This document shows positions 21,826-31,278 of a DNA stretch of 64,000 nt, piece by piece. This stretch comes from Sphaerisporangium sp. (GTDB taxonomy: Bacteria > Actinomycetota > Actinomycetes > Streptosporangiales > Streptosporangiaceae), in assembly GCA_025964675.1 (NCBI GenBank), contig JAOPYI010000239.1, positions 1 through 64,000 of the forward strand, written 5' to 3'. Both the position numbers and the translations under genes were made by a program. Under the pieces are notes generated by a model. It saw nothing but the letters and a program-made list of their open reading frames with translations, had not been told where the DNA came from and ran no database searches. Each line of letters begins with the position of its first letter. Within the stretch, counting starts at the first letter, position 1.

Positions 21826-23808
21826 TCAGGAGTTGCGAGAGTTCTGCTTGATGCGGTTGGTCAGCTCTGTGACCTGGTTGTACATCGACCGCCGCTCCGC
21901 CATCAGCGAGCGGATCTTACGTTCCGCGTGCATGACGGTCGTGTGGTCACGTCCGCCGAACTGCTGGCCGATCTTGGGAAGGGACAGGTCGGTGAGCTCG
22001 CGGGCGAGGTACATGGCGATCTGCCTGGCCGTCACCAGCACGCGCGAGCGGGAGCTGCCGCACAGATCCTCGATCGACAGCCCGAAGTAGGCCGCGGTCT
22101 GCGCCATGATCGTGGCGATCGTGATCTCGGTGCTGGAGTCCTCGGTGATGAGGTCCTTCAGCACGACCTCGGCGAGCTGGAGATCCACGGACTGCCGATT
22201 GAGGCTGGCGAAGGCCGTGACGCGGATGAGCGCGCCCTCCAGCTCCCGGATGTTCGTGGATATCTTGCTGGCGATGTATTCGAGCACGTCACCGGGGGCC
22301 GCGAGCCCCTCCTGGATCGCCTTCTTACGGAGGATCGCGATGCGCGTCTCCAGCTCGGGCGGCTGGACGTCGGTGATCAGGCCCCACTCGAAGCGGTTGC
22401 GGAGCCGGTCCTCCAGGGTCACCAGCTGCTTGGGCGCCCGGTCACTGGAGATGACGATCTGCTTGTTGGCGTTGTGGAGGGTGTTGAAGGTGTGGAAGAA
22501 CTCCTCCTGCGTCTGCTCCTTGCCTTCCAGGAACTGGATGTCGTCCACAAGCAGGATGTCGACCGCGCGGTATCTGGCGCGGAACCCGTCGGCCTTGTGG
22601 TCGCGGATCGAGTTGATGAAGTCGTTCGTGAACTCCTCGGAGCTGACGTACCGCACGCGGGCTCCGTCGTATAGCCGCTGCGCGTAGTGCCCGATCGCGT
22701 GGAGCAGGTGGGTCTTGCCCAGGCCCGAGTCGCCGTAGATGAACAGCGGGTTGTACGCCTTGGCCGGCGCCTCGGCGACCGCGACGGCGGCCGCGTGCGC
22801 GAAGCGGTTCGACGCGCCGATGACGAAAGTCTCGAAGGTGTACTTGGGGTTCAGCCTGGCGGGCTCGCTCGGCTTGCCGCCCCGGCTGTCCCAGCGGTTC
22901 TGCACAGGGCGGTCGTAGCTGTCCGGCTCCTGGCGCGGGCGCGGCGCCTGGCTCTCCGGCCTGCCGGAATACGAGGGTTGAGCACCATAACCCCCGGTCT
23001 GCTGGGGGTACGGCTGTGACGCGTCACCCCGGGGGAACTGCTGCTGTCCGTCGCCACGAGGATACGGCTGGGGAGCGTCGCCGCGGGGGAACTGCTGCTG
23101 TCCGTCGCCACGAGAGAAGGGCTGCGCGGCGTCGCCACGTGGATAGGGCTGCGGGCCGTCGCCGCGGGCGTACTGCTGGGGCGCTTCCTGCTGGGGCGGC
23201 TGAGGCTGCTCCTGGCCGGCCTGGCCCGGCTGGCCGGGGAAACCGTCCTGGTTCGGGTAGGTCTCCTGGCTCGGGTAGCCGTCCTGGGAGTACGGCTGGG
23301 AGGCCTCTCGGGGATTGCCGCCGTAGGAGTCCTCGGGGTTGCCCCCATAGGAATAGGAGTAGGGCTGAGCCTGTGGCCTGTTCTGTGGATAGTCGGTGGA
23401 AACTCCCTGGTCGGGAAACGGCGGCTGGCCCATCGGGCCCTGCCTGCCAGGCTGTCCGTACCCCTGCTGCGGTTGTCCACCCTGGGGATAACCCGGCGAG
23501 GAGGCCTGGGGATATCCGTCCGTCCTCGGGGCCGGGGCGTCTCCCGCGCCGGCGAGCGGGTCGACCATGACCGCCACCCGCATGGGCCGGCCGAACTCCT
23601 GGGAGAGGGCCTGGGCGATCAGCGGGCGGAGTTTGGTCTCGAGGACGTCCTTGGCGAAGTCATTCGGTGCCGCGAGGATGATCGTGTCGTTCACGAGGCC
23701 GAAAGGCCGGGTCATGTTCAGCCACGCGCGCTGCTGAGGCGGGACGCTTCCTTCGGCGAAGCTCTCCAGCGCCCGGGCCCACATCGGACCGAGGTCGACG
23801 CCATCCAT
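21826..23808 (-). CDS. dnaA: Chromosomal replication initiator DnaA
   Basis: A 660-residue initiator. Domain I covers about residues 5-90. A very long domain II (about 90-315) is rich in Pro, Gln, Gly and Tyr, with a 9-residue tandem repeat. The AAA+ domain III has Walker [10 protein letters not shown] (359-367) and Walker [21 protein letters not shown]. Domain IV carries the DNA-binding signature [15 protein letters not shown]. Long domain II is characteristic of filamentous actinomycetes. The ATG at 23808 follows a GGGAGGAGGGG stretch. DnaA boxes on both sides suggest autoregulation. Confidence 0.98.
   Translation of the reverse strand: MDGVDLGPMWARALESFAEGSVPPQQRAWLNMTRPFGLVNDTIILAAPNDFAKDVLETKLRPLIAQALSQEFGRPMRVAVMVDPLAGAGDAPAPRTDGYPQASSPGYPQGGQPQQGYGQPGRQGPMGQPPFPDQGVSTDYPQNRPQAQPYSYSYGGNPEDSYGGNPREASQPYSQDGYPSQETYPNQDGFPGQPGQAGQEQPQPPQQEAPQQYARGDGPQPYPRGDAAQPFSRGDGQQQFPRGDAPQPYPRGDGQQQFPRGDASQPYPQQTGGYGAQPSYSGRPESQAPRPRQEPDSYDRPVQNRWDSRGGKPSEPARLNPKYTFETFVIGASNRFAHAAAVAVAEAPAKAYNPLFIYGDSGLGKTHLLHAIGHYAQRLYDGARVRYVSSEEFTNDFINSIRDHKADGFRARYRAVDILLVDDIQFLEGKEQTQEEFFHTFNTLHNANKQIVISSDRAPKQLVTLEDRLRNRFEWGLITDVQPPELETRIAILRKKAIQEGLAAPGDVLEYIASKISTNIRELEGALIRVTAFASLNRQSVDLQLAEVVLKDLITEDSSTEITIATIMAQTAAYFGLSIEDLCGSSRSRVLVTARQIAMYLARELTDLSLPKIGQQFGGRDHTTVMHAERKIRSLMAERRSMYNQVTELTNRIKQNSRNS
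23005..23178 (-). repeat. 27-bp tandem repeat within dnaA domain II
   Basis: Six 9-codon units of the form Q-x-Y/F-x-R-G-D-x-x, plus a partial unit, are encoded at residues 211-268 of DnaA. Adjacent units differ by few bases, and alternate units (QQFPRGD and QPYPRGD) are almost identical. Such repeats expand and contract by slippage and would vary the linker length. Confidence 0.85.
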
Positions 23809-24180
23809 TGGTCGGCCCCTCCTCCCTTACGCGGCCCCCGCACGCTCGCCGCGATTCGTTATCCACATGGAGCCTGCCGGAGCAGGCTCCCTCGGCGCTG
23901 GGCCTCGCGGCTGTCCCCACAGCTTTGTCCGCAGGCTCCTTCCGGTGGTCCACAGCGGATCCACACGGTTTTCCACAAACTCCCAGACGCGCTTCCAAGC
24001 ATTTCGTTGAGATGGAGGGAAGGTTCGGAGGGCCGACAGTAGCGCTGTGCACACCCCTGTTCAAGACGTTGTCCACAGCCTAGTGCCAGCTTGGGGACGG
24101 CACGGTGCACATACTGTGGATGACACGGAGGCGGTGGAAAGACCCCCTGTGGAATAGTGGATAACCTGGGACGGGCATCT
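23809..24180. other. DnaA-box cluster in the dnaA-rpmH spacer
   Basis: The 535-bp divergent spacer carries a perfect TTATCCACA (23859-23867), a perfect TTGTCCACA (24069-24077), TTTTCCACA (23969-23977) and several GATCCACA-like sites. On the minus strand there is GTTATCCAC near 24156-24164. These lie in the dnaA promoter region and may serve autoregulation or be a second half of a bipartite origin. Confidence 0.7.
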
Positions 24181-24197
24181 GGCTACGCCGCTCTGGT

Positions 24198-24227
24198 TTG
24201 ACCTTTGGCCTGTTCGCCCCGTAACGT
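24198..24227 (+). promoter_or_regulatory. Candidate housekeeping promoter of rpmH
   Basis: TTGACC (24198-24203) and TAACGT (24222-24227) are separated by 18 bp, about 120 nt upstream of rpmH. The pair is a good match to the vegetative actinobacterial promoter and would drive rpmH-rnpA. Confidence 0.5.
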
Positions 24228-24344
24228 ACGACGGTCGGCTTGTCGCGCGACGGCACTTTGGCGTGCCCACGCATGCGGCAGGCCTTGCCCTGTGTGTCAA
24301 TCGCTCGCACCGTGTGCGGGTGAACTCAAGCCTGGAGCCCACTC

Positions 24345-24482
24345 GTGAGCAAGCGTACTTTCCAGCCGAACAACCGTCGTCGCGCGAAGACCCACGGCTT
24401 CCGGCTGCGCATGCGCACGCGGGCCGGCCGTGCGATCCTCGCCGCCCGCCGCCGCAAGGGCCGCGCGGAGCTGTCCGCCTGA
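24345..24482 (+). CDS. rpmH: 50S ribosomal protein bL34
   Basis: A 45-residue, highly basic ribosomal protein ([19 protein letters not shown] at the N-terminus and [12 protein letters not shown] at the C-terminus) that matches bL34 end to end. The start is a GTG at 24345. It diverges from dnaA and is followed by rnpA about 100 bp downstream, the near-universal arrangement. Confidence 0.97.
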   Translation: MSKRTFQPNNRRRAKTHGFRLRMRTRAGRAILAARRRKGRAELSA

Positions 24483-24582
24483 CAGCGCGGAGCGCCCGGT
24501 GCGTGGTTTCCTCGCCCGTCGGAACTGACCGGCGGGCGATAGCCGTACCCGGGCCCGTGTCCGTCTGAAAGCAGGTCCATTC

Positions 24583-24975
24583 GTGCTGCCGTCCGACTCC
24601 CGCATGCGCCATGGCGAGGAGTTCGCGAGCGCGATCCGGGGAGGGAAGCGCGCTGGACGCCCCACCCTGGTCGCCCATCTGAGCAACCTGGGAGATCCCC
24701 AGGGTCCGCCCCTGGTCGGTTTCGTGGTCAGCAAGGCCGTCGGCGGCGCGGTCGTCAGGAATCGCGTCAAGCGCCGGTTGAGGCACCTGATGCGCCACCG
24801 TCTGCACTCACTGCCGCGAGGTAGCCTGCTTGTTGTACGCGCCAATCCACAGGCGGCGTCCGCGCGAAGTGAGCAACTCGCCGCCGAGCTCGACGTCGCG
24901 CTGGATCGATTGATCGGGCGGCGGGCTCCTGGGCGACGATCCGATCGTCCGGCCGCGACGGATGGACAGGCATGA
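24583..24975 (+). CDS. rnpA: Ribonuclease P protein component
   Basis: A 130-residue basic protein subunit of RNase P, which helps the RNA subunit cleave pre-tRNA 5' leaders. The RNR signature [15 protein letters not shown] lies at about residues 57-71. The start is a GTG at 24583 ([19 protein letters not shown], the normal N-terminus). Its stop overlaps the yidD start (ATGA), so the genes are coupled. Confidence 0.95.
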   Translation: MLPSDSRMRHGEEFASAIRGGKRAGRPTLVAHLSNLGDPQGPPLVGFVVSKAVGGAVVRNRVKRRLRHLMRHRLHSLPRGSLLVVRANPQAASARSEQLAAELDVALDRLIGRRAPGRRSDRPAATDGQA

Positions 24976-25328
24976 GTAGCGGTGACCCCGGGGCGAGAGT
25001 CCGGAACGCGAGCGGAGCGGGCCTCCCTACCCCGAACGCGACGGTGAATGAGCGACGGCAGGGCCCGGAGATCTCTCCGGCCGCCCGGGCCCTCATGGCT
25101 CCGATCCGTTTCTATCGAGCCTTCATAAGCCCCCTCCTCGGGCCGCGATGCCGTTTCGAACCATCCTGCAGTGCCTATGGCCTCGAAGCGATCGCTGTTC
25201 ACGGCCCGCTGCGGGGGCTGTGGCTGACCGCCAGGAGAATCGGGCGTTGCCACCCCTTCCACCCGGGAGGTTACGACCCGGTGCCTCCGCGCCCGGTCCG
25301 GTCCCACGACGAAACGCAAGGGAGCTAG
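24972..25328 (+). CDS. yidD: Membrane protein insertion efficiency factor YidD
   Basis: A 118-residue protein with the YidD core from about residue 42: [31 protein letters not shown], then [17 protein letters not shown]. It has three conserved Cys and an amphipathic N-terminal helix for membrane association. The 40-residue N-terminal extension from the ATG at 24972 is unusual and disordered; an internal ATG near 25095 would give the typical short form. The ATGA overlap with rnpA favours the longer one. It assists YidC-mediated insertion. Confidence 0.92.
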   Translation: MSSGDPGARVRNASGAGLPTPNATVNERRQGPEISPAARALMAPIRFYRAFISPLLGPRCRFEPSCSAYGLEAIAVHGPLRGLWLTARRIGRCHPFHPGGYDPVPPRPVRSHDETQGS

Positions 25329-25332
25329 CTCG

Positions 25333-26292
25333 GTGGAGCTGTCATTCCTGGAGCCGTTGTATACAGCGATCGCCACGGTGATCGCCTGGATACATGCGGC
25401 TTACAGCGTAATCATTCCCCCAGATAACGGGCTGAACTGGGCGTTGACCATCATCACGCTGACCGTGCTGATGCGTCTGCTGATCTTCCCGCTCTTCCTC
25501 AAGCAGATGCGCTCGTCGAAGAAGATGCAGGAACTCGCCCCCAAGGTGCAGGAGCTGCGCAAGCGGTACAAGAACGACAAGCAGCGCATGAACCAGGAGG
25601 TCATGAAGGTCTACCAGGAGGGTGGCGCCAACCCCCTTGGTGGCTGCCTCCCCGTGGTGGCACAGTTCCCGATCTTCATCTCCATGTTCACCGTGCTGAG
25701 GGCCATCGCGTCCGACAAGGCCGCCCATGGCATGACCCAGCAGCTGGTGGACAGCGCGCGTGCCGCGCACATCTTCGGAGCGCCGATCCCGGCGACGTTC
25801 TTCTCCAGCGCCAGCGAGATCCAGGCGCTGGGCGCCGATCCCATCATCACCAAGATCGTCCTGGGCGTCTTCGTGGCGATCAGCTCCACCACGACGTTCC
25901 TGACGGTGCGGCAGAGCGTCACACGGTCCATGGCGCAGATGCCGGACAACCCCATGGCGCAGCAGCAGAAGATCCTGATGTACATCTCGCCGCTGTTCGC
26001 GGTCTTCAGCCTGAACTTCGCGCTCGGGCTTATCCTTTACTGGGTCACCACCAACCTATGGACCCTCGGCCAGCAACACTGGTTCTACAGTCGGCATCCC
26101 ATGCCGGTCATCGACGCCAAGGGCAACGTGGTGGAACCTGAGCCCAAGCCCGGGCTGTTGAGCAAGTTGCTGCCAGGCAAGGCCGCCAAGGAGCCAGAGG
26201 ACGCTCCCGAGCCGGAGCCCGAGCAGAAGATCATTCGCCAGCAGCCCACCCGGCAGCCGCGCAGCAAGCGCACAGGTAGCAAGAAGCCGTAG
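25333..26292 (+). CDS. yidC: Membrane protein insertase YidC
   Basis: A 319-residue insertase of the short Gram-positive/actinobacterial type with about five membrane segments. The hydrophilic loop contains a conserved KMQELAPKVQELRKRYKND region after TM1, and GGCLPVVAQFPIFISMF forms TM2. The conserved Arg of the groove is in LTVLMRLLIFPLFLKQ. The C-terminus is basic, as in YidC homologues that contact ribosomes. The start is a GTG at 25333, five bases after yidD. Confidence 0.95.
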   Translation: MELSFLEPLYTAIATVIAWIHAAYSVIIPPDNGLNWALTIITLTVLMRLLIFPLFLKQMRSSKKMQELAPKVQELRKRYKNDKQRMNQEVMKVYQEGGANPLGGCLPVVAQFPIFISMFTVLRAIASDKAAHGMTQQLVDSARAAHIFGAPIPATFFSSASEIQALGADPIITKIVLGVFVAISSTTTFLTVRQSVTRSMAQMPDNPMAQQQKILMYISPLFAVFSLNFALGLILYWVTTNLWTLGQQHWFYSRHPMPVIDAKGNVVEPEPKPGLLSKLLPGKAAKEPEDAPEPEPEQKIIRQQPTRQPRSKRTGSKKP

Positions 26293-26319
26293 CCGGTTGT
26301 CTTAAAGGAGAGTCCGGAC

Positions 26320-26820
26320 GTGACCGAAGTCAACGAGGAACAGGCCCCGCAGGCCGCGCCCGACATCGCCTCTCTCGAGCAGGAGGGTGAGATAGCGGCC
26401 GACTACCTCGAAGGGCTGCTGGACATCGCCGACCTCGACGGCGACATCGACATGGACGTCGAAGGCGACCGCGCCCTCGTGTCCGTCGTTGACATCAAAG
26501 GCAGCGACCTCGTCGGCGCCAACGGTGAAGTGCTGGAGGCGCTCCAGGAGCTCACGCGTCTCGCCGTGCACCGCCGTACGGGCGAGCGCTCGCGCCTGAT
26601 GCTCGATGTGGCCGGCTACCGCCAGGGCCGTCGTGTGGAGCTGGGCAAGCTGGGTGCCAAGGCGGCCGAGGAGGTCAAGCGCTCCGGGCAGGCGAAGTCC
26701 CTCCATCCGATGACGCCCTTCGAGCGCAAGATCGTGCACGACGCCGTCGCCGCGGCGGGGCTGAGGAGCGAGTCCGAGGGCGAGGAGCCCGAGCGTTTCG
26801 TCGTGGTCCTCCCCGTATAG
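26320..26820 (+). CDS. jag: R3H/KH RNA-binding protein Jag (KhpB)
   Basis: A 166-residue RNA-binding protein with an acidic N-terminus, a KH-type domain (about residues 55-110, DIKGSDLVGANGEVLEALQE) and a C-terminal R3H domain (HPMTPFERKIVHDAVAAAG). KhpB binds RNA with KhpA and affects cell elongation and division in other Gram-positive bacteria. The start is a GTG at 26320 with AAAGGAGAG upstream. A strong terminator follows. Confidence 0.93.
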   Translation: MTEVNEEQAPQAAPDIASLEQEGEIAADYLEGLLDIADLDGDIDMDVEGDRALVSVVDIKGSDLVGANGEVLEALQELTRLAVHRRTGERSRLMLDVAGYRQGRRVELGKLGAKAAEEVKRSGQAKSLHPMTPFERKIVHDAVAAAGLRSESEGEEPERFVVVLPV

Positions 26821-26856
26821 CAAACCGCGAGGGGAACGCCCCTCCCAGGCACGCAC

Positions 26857-26894
26857 GGGCCGCCGATCCACCGGATCGGCGGCCCTTCGGTTTT
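26857..26894 (+). terminator. Rho-independent terminator after jag
   Basis: Two perfect 13-nt arms (26857-26869 and 26872-26884) are followed by TTCGGTTTT. This ends the rpmH-rnpA-yidD-yidC-jag operon. Confidence 0.85.
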
Positions 26895-27228
26895 CCAGGC
26901 TCTTCCGAGCCGGACGTCCCGATGCGTCTCTTCCGTTGTAACCGGCCCCGGCCCCGCTCGGCGGCGGGTCTCGTCGACTTTCGGAATACTTTTCCGCTTT
27001 TTAGCCGCCCCTTCCCTGGGGATTCCCATGGTGGTGCTGCCGGGTTCCCCGCACCGGTCCTGAGGTGGCGGATTCCCTACGGCTCCCGGGTGACCGCCAG
27101 GTGTCGGCGTACGGACCCGGCCGCGTGGCACGGCGCGCCGGTCGTGTGGTCCGACGCGTCCAAAGCGAGGAGGCGTGCCAGGACGGCTACCCTTACGCGG
27201 AGATGTTGTGACCGTTCTAGTTGAGTGA
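26895..27228 (+). other. Spacer upstream of rsmG
   Basis: The 334 bp between the jag terminator and rsmG contain no convincing gene. It presumably holds the promoter for rsmG-parA-parB. A less GC-rich stretch around 26980-27005 (GAATACTTTTCCGCTTTTTAG) is the only visible local feature. Confidence 0.4.
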
Positions 27229-27921
27229 GTGATGGCGGAAAGCGACGAGCTGCCCGACGCGCCCGATGTGGCGCGCGAGGTTTTCACCGGCGAGGCATGG
27301 CCCAAGGCCCAGGCGTTCGCGGAGATGCTGGCCGGTCCGGGCGTGATCCGCGGCCTTCTCGGGCCGAGGGAGGTCCCCCGGATCTGGGACCGGCACCTGC
27401 TGAACTGCGCCGTGGTGGCGGAGGCGGTGCCCGAGGGCGCCCACGTCGTCGACATCGGCTCCGGCGCGGGGCTTCCCGGCATCGTTCTCGCGATCGTACG
27501 GCCCGACGTGCGGGTGACGCTCCTCGAACCCCTTCTCCGCAGGACGACGTTCCTCGAAGAGTGTGTGGGGGAGCTGAAGCTGACCAACGTGGAGGTGCTG
27601 CGCGGGCGGGCCGAGGACTTGGTGGGAAAGCGCCTCTTCGACGTGGCCTCCGCTCGCGCCGTGGCACCGCTTGACCGTCTCCTTGCGTGGTCGATGCCTC
27701 TTCTTCACGAGGGCGGCCAGCTCCTGGCGATGAAAGGAGAGCGCGCGGCCGAGGAGCTCGACGCCGCGACACAACAATTGCGGTCGTATGGCGCCGAGAC
27801 TGCCGAGCTTGTCACGGTCGGGCGCGGTAGGGTCGATCCGCCCGCGACTCTCGTCCGGGTGGTCGCCGGACGCGCGCCAGCTCGAAATGCGCAGGGTACG
27901 CGGCGCCGACGGAAGAGGTGA
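27229..27921 (+). CDS. rsmG: 16S rRNA (guanine527-N7)-methyltransferase
   Basis: A 230-residue SAM-dependent methyltransferase of the 16S rRNA 530 loop. The SAM motif VVDIGSGAGLPGIVLA is at about residues 74-89, with WDRHLLNCAVV before it. The C-terminal tail is basic. Loss of RsmG gives low-level streptomycin resistance in other bacteria. GTG at 27229 or the adjacent ATG at 27232 can be the start. The stop overlaps a GTG (27918) that is in frame with parA. Confidence 0.95.
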   Translation: MMAESDELPDAPDVAREVFTGEAWPKAQAFAEMLAGPGVIRGLLGPREVPRIWDRHLLNCAVVAEAVPEGAHVVDIGSGAGLPGIVLAIVRPDVRVTLLEPLLRRTTFLEECVGELKLTNVEVLRGRAEDLVGKRLFDVASARAVAPLDRLLAWSMPLLHEGGQLLAMKGERAAEELDAATQQLRSYGAETAELVTVGRGRVDPPATLVRVVAGRAPARNAQGTRRRRKR

Positions 27922-28052
27922 CGGTTATGCCGGATACGGCAGGCGGCCTTGGCTGGCCGGGTAGTCATGTCTCCGCCTCGAGCGGAAGGCCCTCGGGTCT
28001 CGGCTGGCCTGCTTCTTCTGCTGCTGCCACGCCGGTTGAAAGGACGACGACC

Positions 28053-28994
28053 GTGTCACAGCCCCCCCTTAACCCCGGCGATTCGCCGCTGGTCCGAGAG
28101 GCGCTCAGCTCAGTGGTTTCACGTGAAACAGCTCCATCCGCTCCCGTGGCCGCCGCTTCGATCGGCTATTCCTCACCGATGCAAGAGGGCGACTGGCCCC
28201 GCCCCCCGAAACGCCGCATCATCACCATCGCCAACCAGAAGGGCGGCGTCGGCAAGACCACGACAGCCGTGAACCTTGCCGCGGGGCTGTCGATGCACGG
28301 CCAGCGGGTGCTCGTGGTCGACCTGGACCCCCAGGGCAACGCGTCGACCGCCCTGTCCGTCGAGCATCGGGGGGACATTCCCTCGGTGTACCAGGTGCTG
28401 GTCGAAGACCTCCCGCTGAAGGAGATCGTCAGCCTGGTCCCCGACATGCCAAATCTCTATTGCGCGCCGGCCACCATCGGCCTGGCGGGCGCGGAGATCG
28501 AGCTGGTATCGCTGGTCGCCAGGGAGGCCCGGCTCAAGCGGGCTCTCGAGGCCTTCGACGGCATCGAGCTCGACTACATCCTCATCGACTGCCCGCCCTC
28601 GCTCGGCCTGCTCACCGTGAACGCCATGGTCGCGGCGGAGGAGGTGATGATCCCGATCCAGTGCGAGTACTACGCGCTGGAGGGGGTCAGCCAGCTCCTC
28701 ACGAACGTCGAGCTCGTGCGGGTGCACCTGAACCAGGGGCTCCGGGTCTCCACGATCCTGCTCACGATGTACGACGGCCGCACGCGCCTTGCCTCCCAGG
28801 TGGCGGACGAGGTCCGTACGCATTTCGGTGACACGGTGCTGAAGACGGTCATCCCACGCAGCGTCCGCGTATCCGAGGCGCCCAGCTACGGCCAGTCCGT
28901 ACTGACCTACGACGCGGGCTCCAGCGGCGCCCTGGCCTACATGGAGGCGGCGAGGGAGCTGGCCTTCCGCGGCGCGGCGGTGCCGGGCAGCTGA
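28053..28994 (+). CDS. parA: Chromosome-partitioning ATPase ParA
   Basis: A 313-residue Walker-type ATPase that binds DNA non-specifically and moves ParB-parS complexes. It has the deviant Walker [29 protein letters not shown] and [13 protein letters not shown] chose the GTG at 28053 ([18 protein letters not shown]), preceded by AAAGGACG. An in-frame GTG at 27918 that overlaps the rsmG stop would add 45 low-complexity residues. The coding sequence contains a perfect parS site at 28116-28129. Confidence 0.96.
   Translation: MSQPPLNPGDSPLVREALSSVVSRETAPSAPVAAASIGYSSPMQEGDWPRPPKRRIITIANQKGGVGKTTTAVNLAAGLSMHGQRVLVVDLDPQGNASTALSVEHRGDIPSVYQVLVEDLPLKEIVSLVPDMPNLYCAPATIGLAGAEIELVSLVAREARLKRALEAFDGIELDYILIDCPPSLGLLTVNAMVAAEEVMIPIQCEYYALEGVSQLLTNVELVRVHLNQGLRVSTILLTMYDGRTRLASQVADEVRTHFGDTVLKTVIPRSVRVSEAPSYGQSVLTYDAGSSGALAYMEAARELAFRGAAVPGS
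28116..28129. other. parS site 1, inside parA
   Basis: The perfect palindrome GTTTCACGTGAAAC matches the bacterial parS core. It encodes VSRE within the disordered N-terminus of ParA. ParB would load here and spread, and may affect parAB transcription. Confidence 0.92.
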
Positions 28995-29137
28995 CCCTCC
29001 CCAGGAGCGGTACTCTCCTCGGAGTGTCCCGCGCCGGGTCGATCGGAACGTCAGTATCAATTCGAAGACGCGGCGGGCAGAGGCGGCGGCGATGGTGGCC
29101 GCCTCGGCGTGAGCGGGTCGTTTGGCGAGGAGGAGTC

Positions 29138-30100
29138 GTGGGCCAGCAGAGGCGTGGTGGACTGGGGAAGGGACTCGGAGCCCTGATCCCCACCGGGCCG
29201 ATCGTCGAAGTTCCGGGTGCCATGGGAGTGGTCCCGGATACCTCACCGGCGGATGACGGGCTGAGGCCCGTCGTGGGTGCCTATTTTCTGGAGATCCCCG
29301 TCGAGGCGATCACCCGGAACCCCCGGCAGCCCCGGGAGATCTTCGACGAGGACGCCCTCCGCGAGCTCGCCGACTCCATCCGCGAGGTGGGGCTCCTCCA
29401 GCCCGTCGTGGTGCGCTCAGCAGGCGGGGGACGCTACGAGCTGATCATGGGGGAGCGGCGCTGGCGGGCATCCCGGCTGCTCGGTCTGAAGGAGATCCCC
29501 GCCATCGTCCGGAGCACCCAGGACGACGAGCTGCTCCGCGACGCCCTCATCGAGAACCTCCAGCGGGAACAGCTCAACGCGCTGGAGGAGGCCGCGGCCT
29601 ACCGTCAGCTCCTGGACGACTTCGGCGCCACGCACGAGCAACTCGCCCAGCGGATCGGGCGCTCCCGCTCGCACATCAGCAACACGCTCCGCCTGCTCAA
29701 TCTCCCCAGCAATGTCCAGCTCCGGGTCGCGGCCGGCACGATCAGCGCCGGTCACGCCCGGGCGCTGCTCGCCCTAAGCGACCCTGCCGCGCAGGAGCAT
29801 CTGGCCGGCCGCATCGTCGCCGAAGGCCTGTCCGTGCGGAGCGTGGAGGAGATCGTGTCGATGGGTGAGGCGACGGCGGCCCCCGCGCCCCGGGCCCGCC
29901 GCGCCAAGGACGCACCCGAGCCCGCCCTGGCGCACCTCGCCCACCGTCTCTCCGATCATTTCGAGACCCGGGTGAAGGTCGACCTGGGACGACACAAGGG
30001 CCGCATCGTCGTGGAGTTCGCCACCATGGACGATCTGGAGCGCATCATCGGCGCGATGGCCCCCGGCGCGGCGAGCTCCATCCGCGCCCTGGACGACTGA
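29138..30100 (+). CDS. parB: Chromosome-partitioning CTPase ParB
   Basis: A 320-residue ParB. An N-terminal ParA-activating segment ([13 protein letters not shown]) is followed by the N-domain with the CTP-binding motif [12 protein letters not shown], the HTH ([20 protein letters not shown]) that reads parS, and a C-terminal dimerisation domain. The GTG at 29138 is preceded by AGGAGGAGTC. It forms an operon with parA (143-bp gap) and directs origin segregation. A second parS lies 37 bp after the stop. Confidence 0.96.
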   Translation: MGQQRRGGLGKGLGALIPTGPIVEVPGAMGVVPDTSPADDGLRPVVGAYFLEIPVEAITRNPRQPREIFDEDALRELADSIREVGLLQPVVVRSAGGGRYELIMGERRWRASRLLGLKEIPAIVRSTQDDELLRDALIENLQREQLNALEEAAAYRQLLDDFGATHEQLAQRIGRSRSHISNTLRLLNLPSNVQLRVAAGTISAGHARALLALSDPAAQEHLAGRIVAEGLSVRSVEEIVSMGEATAAPAPRARRAKDAPEPALAHLAHRLSDHFETRVKVDLGRHKGRIVVEFATMDDLERIIGAMAPGAASSIRALDD

Positions 30101-30136
30101 CCGGGCGACCAGCTCGAAGCGTTCGCGTGACCCGCT

Positions 30137-30150
30137 GTTTCACGTGAAAC
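30137..30150. other. parS site 2, downstream of parB
   Basis: A second perfect GTTTCACGTGAAAC, between the convergent parB and threonine aldolase-like genes. With site 1 it places the ParB-loading zone about 8 kb from oriC. Confidence 0.92.
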
Positions 30151-30169
30151 CGCGGGTCGAGAACGCGGG

Positions 30170-31216
30170 CTAGCCCTTCAGCGTCTGACGGATGTCGGCG
30201 ACGAAGGTGTCGACGTCCTCGGGGGAGGTGTCGAAAGCGGTCATCCACCGCACGACGCCGGTGGGCGCATCCCACACGTGGAACAAGTAGCGGGACTGCA
30301 ACTCGCTGATCGCCTCGGTGGGAAGAGAGGTGAAGACGGCGTTGGATTCGACCGGCCACCGGATGCTCAGCCCTGGCAGATCAGCGACCCCGTCCGCCAG
30401 CCTGCGTGCCATCTCGTTCGCGTGGGTGGCGTTCTCACGCCACAACTCCCCGGTCAGCAGCGCCGACAGCTGGACCGAGATGAAACGCATCTTCGAGGTG
30501 AGCTGTAGCGTCTGCCGCCGGAGGTACGGCCCGGCATCGGCCAGCTCGGGGCGGAGCACGACCACCGCCTCTCCGACAAGGGCGCCGTTCTTGCTGGCGC
30601 CGAAGCTGAGCACGTCGACTCCGGCGTCGGTGGTCAGGTCGCGCAGGGAGCATCCTAGAAAGGCGGCGGCGTTGGCCAGGCGGGCGCCGTCCATGTGGAG
30701 GAGCATGTCGTTCGAGTGGGCCGTCTCCGCCAGCGCGGTGATCTCGCCGGGCGTGTAGCAGGTGCCGAGCTCGGTGACCTGCGATATGGAGACCACCCGT
30801 GGCTGGACCTCGCTGATGTTGCCCCGGCCGCCGAGCCGGGCGGTCACGTCCTCGGGAGCCAGCTTTCCCTCGGGTGTCGGAACGGTGACGAGCTTGACCC
30901 CGAGGACGCGCTCGCTGGCCCCCGTCTCATGAGTGGCGATGTGCGCGGTATCCGGGCAGATGACGGCCTCGTAGCGGCGTCCCAGCATCATGCTCAGCGC
31001 CAGCATGTTGGCCCCGGTGCCGTTGAGGACGACCAGGCTGGTGGCCCCGTCGCCGAATTCGGCGTGGATCTGGTCGGCGAGCGTGCTCGTCCATCTGTCG
31101 TCGCCGTACGCGGGAGCGTCCCCGGTGTTGGCGGCGTTGACGGCGTCGAGCACGGACGGGTGCGCTCCCGCGTGGTTGTCACTGGCGAAGCTCTTGGCGT
31201 AAAGCGGTTCGATCAC
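30170..31216 (-). CDS. Low-specificity L-threonine aldolase-like enzyme (beta-eliminating lyase family)
   Basis: A 348-residue fold-type I PLP enzyme. SFGASKNGALVGEAVV carries the PLP Lys near residue 205; HMDGARLANAAA is the conserved Asp/Arg region. The family cleaves L-threonine to glycine and acetaldehyde, though some members are broader aldolases. GTG at 31216 is the start (MIEPLYAKSFASDNHAGAHP, the normal N-terminus). It is followed on the same strand, about 60 bp upstream, by ddl, and converges with parB. Confidence 0.82.
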   Translation of the reverse strand: MIEPLYAKSFASDNHAGAHPSVLDAVNAANTGDAPAYGDDRWTSTLADQIHAEFGDGATSLVVLNGTGANMLALSMMLGRRYEAVICPDTAHIATHETGASERVLGVKLVTVPTPEGKLAPEDVTARLGGRGNISEVQPRVVSISQVTELGTCYTPGEITALAETAHSNDMLLHMDGARLANAAAFLGCSLRDLTTDAGVDVLSFGASKNGALVGEAVVVLRPELADAGPYLRRQTLQLTSKMRFISVQLSALLTGELWRENATHANEMARRLADGVADLPGLSIRWPVESNAVFTSLPTEAISELQSRYLFHVWDAPTGVVRWMTAFDTSPEDVDTFVADIRQTLKG

Positions 31217-31278
31217 GCCGACAGGCTACGCGTGACCGAATTCGGGTGCCTGACGGCCCCGTACCCAGGCCACAGGCC

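Noticed and set aside
23016-23170. CRISPR-like regular repeats
   Set aside because: Unit length is 27 bp without spacers, and it encodes an in-frame DnaA linker repeat.
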